DNA of 10,573 nt from an uncultured Selenomonas sp. (lineage in GTDB: Bacteria > Bacillota > Negativicutes > Selenomonadales > Selenomonadaceae), in NCBI GenBank assembly GCA_938045435.1, contig CALIBA010000138.1:1-10573 (forward strand), in the 5' to 3' direction. Both the position numbers and the translations under genes were made by a program. The notes under the pieces were generated by a model, which saw nothing but the letters and a program-made list of their open reading frames with translations, did no database searches and was not told where the DNA came from. Positions 5,258-10,573 of the stretch are shown here, one piece after another. Numbering within the stretch: position 1 is the stretch's first letter; every line of letters begins with the position of its first letter.

Positions 5258-5969
5258 GATTCAGGGGCTGCGTAAATCGTTTGGCAGTGATGAGGTTCTA
5301 AAGGGCATTGATCTATCCATAGAGGAAAAGGAAGTCGTTGTTATCATTGGGCCGTCAGGCTCCGGGAAAAGCACACTGCTCCGCTGTATGAATCATCTTG
5401 AGGAGCCGACGGCGGGCGAGGTCGTCGTCGATGGCATCACTCTTTCGAGTGAAGCGAATATCAACAAAGTACGCGAAGAGGTTGGTATGGTGTTTCAGAG
5501 ATTTAACCTCTTTCCGCATATGACCGTGCTTGAGAATATCATGCTCGCGCCGCTGCGAGTAAAGCGGATTGACTCCATGCAGGCAGAGCAGACGGCGCGT
5601 GAACTGCTTGCGCGTGTTGGGCTTGCAGAAAAGGCAGATGCTTATCCGGACAATCTCTCGGGCGGTCAGCAGCAACGTGTCGCTATTGCTCGGGCACTCG
5701 CTATGCATCCTAAAGTGATGCTCTTTGATGAGCCTACATCCGCGCTTGATCCAGAGATGGTCGGAGAGGTGCTTGATGTTATGCGGGCACTTGCACGAGA
5801 GGGCATGACGATGGTGATTGTCACACATGAGATGGGCTTTGCCCGTGAGGTGGGGGACCGGCTGCTCTTTGTGGATGAAGGACGCATCATCGAATGGGGG
5901 ACACCGCGCGAGGTGTTTGAACATCCAAAGGAAGAGCGTACGCGCATATTCCTCTCAAAGGTATTGTAG
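5250..5969 (+). CDS. polar amino acid ABC transporter, ATP-binding protein
   Basis: This is the cytoplasmic ATPase partner of the preceding permease, of the GlnQ/HisP/TcyC type. The 239-residue length is typical. Walker A is GPSGSGKST (34-42), the Q-loop glutamine is Q83 in VFQRFNLFPH, the signature is LSGGQQQR (136-143), Walker B is VMLFDE (156-161) followed by PTSALDP, and the switch histidine is His193 in VTHEMGFA. All catalytic elements are intact. I chose the ATG at 5250 because the family starts with MIEIxxLxKSFG and a GGAGG (5235-5239) lies 10 bases upstream. The longer frame from 5217 would add 11 unrelated residues. It overlaps the permease stop by eight bases and is followed three bases later by the DMT exporter gene. 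Confidence 0.95.
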   Translation: MIEIQGLRKSFGSDEVLKGIDLSIEEKEVVVIIGPSGSGKSTLLRCMNHLEEPTAGEVVVDGITLSSEANINKVREEVGMVFQRFNLFPHMTVLENIMLAPLRVKRIDSMQAEQTARELLARVGLAEKADAYPDNLSGGQQQRVAIARALAMHPKVMLFDEPTSALDPEMVGEVLDVMRALAREGMTMVIVTHEMGFAREVGDRLLFVDEGRIIEWGTPREVFEHPKEERTRIFLSKVL

Positions 5970-5972
5970 CAT

Positions 5973-6863
5973 ATGCGTCTGCGCGGAAGTCTGATGCTCC
6001 TTTTGACAGCATTCTTCTGGGGAACGACGTTTGTTGCACAGCTTGTCGGCATGGATGGGCTTGGCCCATATACCTATGCGATGTTTCGATTTGCGCTCGG
6101 TGTTCTCTGCCTCTTGCCGCTCTTTTTCGCTTATCGTGGACGGCGCACACAAATGCGGCGTGCAGGCACGTATCGCAGCGGCTTTCTGCCAGGGATTCCG
6201 ATCGGGATCGCCATGTTCGGCGGTGTGACGTTGCAGCAGGTAGCACTCCTTTATACGACAGCGGGCAAAACGGCGTTTATATCGACGCTGTATATCGTTC
6301 TGGTTCCTCTTGGTGCACTGCTGCTCGGACGGCGGCTCTACCTTGCCAACTGGATCGGTGCGGGGCTTGCTTTTACAGGGCTTTATTTTCTGTCCGCTTA
6401 CGGAGAGACAGCGCTTAATAAGGGCGATACGCTCGTCATTCTCTGCTCGTTCTTCTGGGTGGCGCAGATTTTGCTCATTGATCGGTTTGCGAGCACTGTG
6501 GATGCGATTGAGCTGTGCCTTATGGAAATGCTCATCTGTACGCTCGGTAGTATGCTCTTGTCCGCAGTTTATGAGACCTTTCATTGGGCAGATGTGATTC
6601 ATGCGGCGATTCCCATTCTCTATGGAGGCATCCTGTCCTGTGGGGTTGCCTATACCCTTCAGATATTGGGGCAGGCATATGTTGAACCGGCACAGGCGTC
6701 AATCATCATGTCGCTTGAGTCGGTGTTTGCCGTTGCTGCGAGCTGGCTTGTTTTGGGCGAACAGATGACACTGGTGCAGTCGGCGGGATGTGCGCTCCTG
6801 CTCATTGGGGCGATTGTTACTCAGTATCGAACCGCTGAAAAGACGCATGTACAGGGGCAGTAA
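5973..6863 (+). CDS. DMT-superfamily (EamA) transporter
   Basis: This 296-residue protein has the ten-helix, two-repeat layout of EamA (drug/metabolite transporter) permeases. Hydrophobic stretches cover most of its length. The first repeat begins with FFWGTTFVAQ, the family's N-terminal signature. The second repeat ends with VEPAQASIIMSLESVFAVAAS and a final helix rich in Leu, Ile and Ala. Members export amino acids or metabolites, or take up small solutes; the substrate cannot be inferred. AAAGG (5957-5961) lies 11 bases before the ATG, inside the ATPase gene. The three-base gap to that gene makes co-transcription very likely, so a presumed exporter shares a transcript with an importer. The C-terminus has a short hydrophilic tail. 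Confidence 0.9.
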   Translation: MRLRGSLMLLLTAFFWGTTFVAQLVGMDGLGPYTYAMFRFALGVLCLLPLFFAYRGRRTQMRRAGTYRSGFLPGIPIGIAMFGGVTLQQVALLYTTAGKTAFISTLYIVLVPLGALLLGRRLYLANWIGAGLAFTGLYFLSAYGETALNKGDTLVILCSFFWVAQILLIDRFASTVDAIELCLMEMLICTLGSMLLSAVYETFHWADVIHAAIPILYGGILSCGVAYTLQILGQAYVEPAQASIIMSLESVFAVAASWLVLGEQMTLVQSAGCALLLIGAIVTQYRTAEKTHVQGQ

Positions 6864-6870
6864 GATGAAT

Positions 6871-6878
6871 GGAGGAGG
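6871..6878 (+). promoter_or_regulatory. ribosome binding site fixing the HD-hydrolase start
   Basis: GGAGGAGG, a very strong site, lies eight bases before the ATG at 6887. An in-frame ATG at 6869 overlaps this site and lacks its own, so the shorter protein is preferred. Confidence 0.7.
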
Positions 6879-6886
6879 CAGCGCAC

Positions 6887-7684
6887 ATGGAAGAGTTACT
6901 GCATGATATGCACGTATGGATGCACGCCTATATGCGCTCCTTTCATACGGATGATATAGAGGTGATGAAGGGGATTCGCCTCAAGGAGATCCATACAGGA
7001 TATGTAACGACAAATGCACGTGCGCTTGCACGTCATCTTGGATGTTCTGTGCATGATACGGCGCTTGCGCAGATGATCGGCCTTTTTCATGACGTGGGGC
7101 GGTTTCGTCAGTATGCCGTCTATCGCACGTTCAACGATGCACAGTCGGAGGATCACGCAGAGCTTGGGCTGAAGGTACTCTCAGAACTGGATTTTTTGGA
7201 GCGGCTTTCTCCCGTGGATGCTGATACGCTGCGCTTTGCAATTCGTTGGCACAACAAGAAAGAAATTGCACCAACAGCGGATGCACGAAAGCAGTTCTTT
7301 GCAAAACTCATCCGCGATGCAGATAAGCTCGATATTTACCGTGTGCTCTTGCCGTTTTTAACGCCGGAGGGCGCAGCGGACGCACCGAAATTTGTCCCCT
7401 CGGATGCAGTGGAGGAAGTCAGCCCGGACTTTATTGCGGATTTTGCTGCAGGGCGTCAAGCAGACTACTATCGTCTGCGTACGCACGGAGACCGAAAAGT
7501 CGTGCGGCTTCTGTGGCTCTACGATATTAATTTTGTGTGGACGCTCCGAAAGATAAAAGAGCGCGGTTATGTGGAGACATTTATTGCAAATCTCCCACAA
7601 GAGGAGGGGATCGCCGAGGGAGTTAAGCGCCTGCGCAGTTACATTGCGCGCAGGTGTGCGGAAGAAGATGTACTGGAATCATAG
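6887..7684 (+). CDS. HD-domain metal-dependent phosphohydrolase, substrate unknown
   Basis: This 265-residue cytoplasmic protein carries a full HD-domain metal site. It shows His36 in EIHTGYV, His68-Asp69 in GLFHDVGR, His90 in EDHAELG, His122 in RWHNK and Asp146 in RDADKLDI. The extra histidines fit the HD families that bind two metal ions and cleave phosphate esters. Which phosphoester it cuts (nucleotide, cyclic dinucleotide or other) cannot be told; no second domain such as GGDEF, PAS or response receiver is visible. Residues from about 175 onward are an uncharacterised, probably helical C-terminal part (WLYDINFVWTLRKIKERGY). The gene lies 23 bases after the DMT gene and 14 before glnS, and is probably in the same transcript. 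It resembles conserved hypothetical HD proteins of Firmicutes. Confidence 0.87.
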   Translation: MEELLHDMHVWMHAYMRSFHTDDIEVMKGIRLKEIHTGYVTTNARALARHLGCSVHDTALAQMIGLFHDVGRFRQYAVYRTFNDAQSEDHAELGLKVLSELDFLERLSPVDADTLRFAIRWHNKKEIAPTADARKQFFAKLIRDADKLDIYRVLLPFLTPEGAADAPKFVPSDAVEEVSPDFIADFAAGRQADYYRLRTHGDRKVVRLLWLYDINFVWTLRKIKERGYVETFIANLPQEEGIAEGVKRLRSYIARRCAEEDVLES

Positions 7685-7698
7685 GGTGAGGAAGAGCT

Positions 7699-9378
7699 AT
7701 GGCGGAAGCAGCAAAAATATCGAATTTTATCCGAACGATCATTGATGAAGATCTTAGAAATGGCCGTTACGAAACGGGAATCCATACACGATTCCCGCCG
7801 GAGCCGAACGGCTATCTCCATGTGGGGCATGCAAAGTCCATCTGTCTCAATTTCGGCATCGCGGAAGACTACGGCGGTCTTTGCAACCTGCGCTTTGACG
7901 ATACGAATCCGACGAAGGAGGATATTGAGTATGTGGACTCCATTCAAGAGGATATTCGATGGCTCGGCTTTTCCTGGGGAGATCGCCGCCATTATGCCTC
8001 TGACTATTTTGCACAGCTGTATGATTACGCGGTTCAGCTGATTGAAAAAGGGCTTGCTTATGTAGATGATCTCTCGGCGGATGAGATTCGTGCCTACCGC
8101 GGCACACTTACAGAACCCGGAAAGGAAAGCCCCTATCGCGGGCGCAGCATTGAGGAAAATCTCGATCTCTTTGCGCGGATGCGTGCGGGGGAGTTCCCCG
8201 ATGGCACCTGTGTTCTGCGGGCGAAGATTGATATGGCATCACCGAATCTTGTCCTGCGGGATACTGTGATTTACCGGATCGCACACGCGCATCATCACCG
8301 CACAGGCGATACATGGTGCATTTATCCCATGTATGACTTTGCACATCCGCTCTCGGATGCCATCGAAGGGATCTCCCATTCACTGTGCACGCTTGAATTT
8401 GAGGAGCATCGTCCCTTTTATGATTGGCTGCTCGAAGCACTTGGATTTTCGGCGGCGACACGGCCGCAGCAGATTGAGTTTGCACGCCTTAACCTTTCGG
8501 GTGCGGTCACAAGCAAACGCAAACTGCGTCAGCTCGTTGAGGAGGGGCATGTGCGCGGATGGGATGACCCGCGTATGCCGACCATCTCCGGGATGCGGCG
8601 GCGCGGCTATCCGCCGGCGGCGATTCGTGCGTTCTGTGAGGAAATTGGTGTTGCAAAAAGCAACAGCATAGTGGACAGTGCTATGCTTGAACACTGCGTG
8701 CGCGACGAACTCAACCATCATGCACCGCGTGTCATGGCAGTCCTGCATCCGCTGCGGGTCATCCTGACGAACTATCCCGCAGGAGAGACAGAGTATCTGC
8801 TGGCAGAAAACAGTCCCCTTCATGGTGGACAGCGTTATGTTCCATTTGGGCGAGAGCTTTACATCGACCAAGAGGACTTTATGGAGGACGCGCCGAAAAA
8901 ATTCTTCCGACTAAAGCCCGGCGGAGAGGTACGTCTCAAACATGCCTACATCATTCGATGTGAAGAAGTGGTGAAAGATGAGACCGGACAGGTCGTCGAA
9001 CTGCGCTGCACCTATGATGCTGAAACCAAAAGCGGCGGTGCCGCCGCAGGACGTAAGGTTAAGGGGACAATTCAATGGGTCGACGCACGCCGGGCGCTCA
9101 CAGCCGAGGTTCGTCTTTACGATAGTCTGATTCGTCTGCCGGCAGAGGGAGAGGATGAGCCGGAGAATTTTATCGCGGCGCTGCATCCAAACTCGCTTGA
9201 AATCCTAACGGATGCAAAAGTTGAGCCAAGCCTTTCTCTTACAGCAGCGGGGGCGCGCTATCAGTTTTTGCGCGTTGGCTACTTTGTTGTTGACCCGGAT
9301 ACAACACCGGAGCATATCGTGTTCAACCGGATTGTGGGGCTCAAGGACTCATGGAGCAAGGAGATTGCGGTGAAATAA
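7699..9378 (+). CDS. glnS: glutaminyl-tRNA synthetase
   Basis: GlnRS attaches glutamine to tRNA-Gln. The 559-residue length is close to the 554 of the E. coli enzyme. Class I motifs are present: PPEPNGYLHVGHAKS (33-47, HIGH box as HVGH) and the KMSKS-type VTSKRKL (270-276, E. coli VMSKRKL). LRFDDTNPTKED (64-75) and DTWCIYPMYDFAHPLSDAIEGISHS (204-228) are hallmarks that separate GlnRS from discriminating GluRS, together with the C-terminal beta-barrel anticodon-binding part from about residue 340. AGGAAG (7689-7694) lies just before the ATG. Many Firmicutes lack GlnRS and make Gln-tRNA by the GatCAB amidotransferase, so its presence is informative. It sits 14 bases after the HD gene and 11 before a small unknown gene. 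Confidence 0.97.
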   Translation: MAEAAKISNFIRTIIDEDLRNGRYETGIHTRFPPEPNGYLHVGHAKSICLNFGIAEDYGGLCNLRFDDTNPTKEDIEYVDSIQEDIRWLGFSWGDRRHYASDYFAQLYDYAVQLIEKGLAYVDDLSADEIRAYRGTLTEPGKESPYRGRSIEENLDLFARMRAGEFPDGTCVLRAKIDMASPNLVLRDTVIYRIAHAHHHRTGDTWCIYPMYDFAHPLSDAIEGISHSLCTLEFEEHRPFYDWLLEALGFSAATRPQQIEFARLNLSGAVTSKRKLRQLVEEGHVRGWDDPRMPTISGMRRRGYPPAAIRAFCEEIGVAKSNSIVDSAMLEHCVRDELNHHAPRVMAVLHPLRVILTNYPAGETEYLLAENSPLHGGQRYVPFGRELYIDQEDFMEDAPKKFFRLKPGGEVRLKHAYIIRCEEVVKDETGQVVELRCTYDAETKSGGAAAGRKVKGTIQWVDARRALTAEVRLYDSLIRLPAEGEDEPENFIAALHPNSLEILTDAKVEPSLSLTAAGARYQFLRVGYFVVDPDTTPEHIVFNRIVGLKDSWSKEIAVK

Positions 9379-9383
9379 GGAGG
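9377..9383 (+). promoter_or_regulatory. ribosome binding site fixing the GTG start of the 96-residue gene
   Basis: AAGGAGG, a perfect site, begins within the glnS stop codon and lies six bases before the GTG at 9390. It is the main evidence that the small gene downstream is translated, and from GTG rather than from an ATG at 9351 inside glnS. Confidence 0.8.
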
Positions 9384-9389
9384 CTTGCT

Positions 9390-9680
9390 GTGGCAAAGAT
9401 ACCAAAGAACCTACCAGATAAGGATATGCTGCAAGGGCAGGAGGAGGAAATCCGCGCAGAGCTGCTGCGTGAGGAGCAGCAATCCGCAGAGCGTGCCCGC
9501 GCACAAGCGGCAAAGGAGCCTCCTGCGGATCTTGCACATGCAGGACTGACCGCTGCACAATCACAGGAGCTTGGCAGGGCACTGCTTGAACTCAAACTGA
9601 CGCTGGCACAGTCTGGCATCAGGGATTATAAGCTCAAGATTGAGCGGAAGGAACATCAGGTGATCGTCACGGCAACGTGA
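9390..9680 (+). CDS. uncharacterised 96-residue charged protein
   Basis: I do not recognise this gene. The product has 96 residues. The first half (to about residue 48) is highly charged and Ala/Glu/Gln/Arg-rich (EEEIRAELLREEQQSAERAR), likely a long helix or coiled coil. A helical stretch follows (LTAAQSQELGRALLELKLTLA). The last 20 residues (about 77-96) alternate as a strand pair: YKLKIER, a turn, then HQVIVTAT. It has no signal peptide or membrane segment. A perfect ribosome site and a GTG start 11 bases after glnS argue that it is real and coupled to glnS expression. Codon use looks like that of its neighbours. A small, lineage-restricted cytoplasmic protein is likely; a link to translation is only suggested by position. 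Confidence 0.7.
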   Translation: MAKIPKNLPDKDMLQGQEEEIRAELLREEQQSAERARAQAAKEPPADLAHAGLTAAQSQELGRALLELKLTLAQSGIRDYKLKIERKEHQVIVTAT

Positions 9681-9696
9681 CAGGTGAGGGTTATAT

Positions 9697-9712
9697 TTCT
9701 CGTGATAGAGAA
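9697..9712 (+). repeat. small hairpin overlapping the ribosome site of the next gene
   Basis: TTCTC (9697-9701) and GAGAA (9708-9712) can pair around the loop GTGATA. The right arm forms the first part of the GAGAAGGA ribosome site (9708-9715) of the transporter downstream, so pairing could partly hide it. With five mostly A-T pairs it is weak. No T-run follows, so it is not a terminator. Confidence 0.3.
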
Positions 9713-9721
9713 GGATGTGTA

Positions 9722-10573
9722 ATGATGGAAACAGCAACAATCGTGGCGATCGTGATCTTTGTCATCGCATATGCGCTCATCATCTCTGAAAAAGTGCATC
9801 GCACCATTGTCGGGCTTTTCGGTGCGATGCTCATGATACTCTTTGGGATCGTCAGTCAGGAGACAGCAGTACATCACATTGACTTCAATACATTGGGACT
9901 GCTGATGGGCATGATGATTATTGTCAACATCACGAGTGAGACAGGACTTTTCAATTTTCTTGCCATCTGGGCAGCACAGAAGGTAAAAGCACAGCCCGTT
10001 GCACTCTTGGTCGTCTTATCGACCATTACCATGGTCTGCTCGGCTCTGCTGGATAATGTGACAACAGTTCTGCTCACTGTGCCCATCACTTTCAGCATCA
10101 CATCGCAGCTCAAAGTGGATGTCATGCCCTACCTCATTGCACAGATCTTATCATCCAACATCGGTGGCACGGCGACCCTCATCGGTGACCCGCCAAACAT
10201 CATGATCGGCAGTGCGGTTGGACTTGACTTTATGGCGTTTGTGGAGAATCTTTCCCTTATTTCAATTTTGATCTTTATTTTGGTTCAATTTATTCTCATT
10301 GCTGTTTACCGTAAGGAATTGCATACACAGCCGGAGCTTCAGGATAAGATCATGCGCCTTCCTGCAGGGGCGCAGATTACAGATCATGCCCTTTTGCGTA
10401 AATGCCTTTCTGTTATTTTCCTCACGATTACCCTCTTTGTACTGCATGGCAGCCTTGGTCTTGAATCCGCGACCGTAGCCCTCTCTGGGGCAGGCCTTCT
10501 CCTCCTCCTCACCGCAACGCGTGATGAGAATGCAATCGTAAAGGTACTTTCCAAAATCGAGTGGCCGGCCATC
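9722..10573 (+). CDS. ArsB/NhaD (ion transporter superfamily) membrane transporter, 3' truncated by window
   Basis: The 284 visible residues are a polytopic inner-membrane protein of the ion transporter superfamily (ArsB/NhaD/P-protein/SLC13-like). Hydrophobic helices follow one another from the N-terminus (IVAIVIFVIAYALII, LFGAMLMILFGIV, LGLLMGMMIIVNI and so on). The hallmark LSSNIGGTATLIGDPPNIMIGS lies near residues 142-163. A preceding DNVTTVLLTVPI element (about 116-127) belongs to the substrate/ion path of this family. Members carry Na+/H+, arsenite or dicarboxylates; the visible part does not decide which. A second hydrophobic half begins at about 220 and runs off the window. GAGAAGGA (9708-9715) lies six bases before ATG 9722; the ATG at 9725 is an equally possible start. 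The 41-base gap to the previous gene has no clear promoter, so it may share the upstream transcript. Confidence 0.9.
   Translation, partial: MMETATIVAIVIFVIAYALIISEKVHRTIVGLFGAMLMILFGIVSQETAVHHIDFNTLGLLMGMMIIVNITSETGLFNFLAIWAAQKVKAQPVALLVVLSTITMVCSALLDNVTTVLLTVPITFSITSQLKVDVMPYLIAQILSSNIGGTATLIGDPPNIMIGSAVGLDFMAFVENLSLISILIFILVQFILIAVYRKELHTQPELQDKIMRLPAGAQITDHALLRKCLSVIFLTITLFVLHGSLGLESATVALSGAGLLLLLTATRDENAIVKVLSKIEWPAI

Noticed and set aside
5355..5924. 189-residue reverse-strand open frame
   Set aside because: It lies entirely antisense to the ABC ATPase gene, whose Walker and signature motifs are intact. Its composition is rich in His, Arg and Cys and no family is recognised.
5955..6602. 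215-residue reverse-strand open frame
   Set aside because: It is antisense to the DMT transporter and is a charged low-complexity frame produced by antisense reading of hydrophobic codons.
1..10573. CRISPR array, IS element, phage or defence system
   Set aside because: No spaced direct repeats, transposase, integrase, nuclease-helicase cassette or toxin-antitoxin pair was found. All genes match housekeeping or transport families apart from one small unknown.

Overview
The window is about 10.6 kb of tightly packed, entirely plus-strand bacterial chromosome. It looks like ordinary core DNA from a Selenomonas-like member of the Negativicutes (Firmicutes with an outer membrane). That placement is an inference. 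It rests on moderately high GC with strong AGGAGG-type ribosome sites, a clostridial-type DHFR, a non-zinc MsrAB lipoprotein, and a GlnRS gene inside a Firmicutes-like gene set. No mobile element, integrase, phage gene, CRISPR array, rRNA or tRNA was seen. No gene-free stretch exceeds about 130 bases.

Region 1 (1-3214) is a folate cluster. It runs folE (3' end only), folP, folB, a fused folK-folA (HPPK-DHFR) gene, then ung eight bases later. The folate genes overlap or nearly touch, so they are probably one transcript. Together they take GTP to dihydropteroate (FolE, FolB, FolK, FolP) and reduce dihydrofolate (FolA). folC, the Nudix step and the pab genes are not in the window. Uracil-DNA glycosylase at the end links the cluster to thymidylate/uracil balance.

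Region 2 (3215-4468) is a single msrAB gene for a lipoprotein that repairs oxidised methionine outside the cytoplasm. It has its own extended -10 promoter.

Region 3 (4469-10573) opens with a textbook TTGACA-17-TATAAT promoter flanked and filled by short inverted repeats, plus a possible 12-codon leader ORF. A long co-directional run follows: an amino-acid ABC permease and ATPase with no binding protein, a DMT/EamA exporter, an HD-domain phosphohydrolase, glnS, a 96-residue protein of unknown function, and an ArsB/NhaD-type ion transporter cut by the window end. Gaps are -8 to +41 bases, so at least the first five genes could be co-transcribed.

I do not see a convincing new defence or mobile system. 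The parts most worth a second look are the HPPK-DHFR fusion, the regulatory region at 4500-4601, the importer/exporter/HD grouping, and the unknown 96-residue protein.
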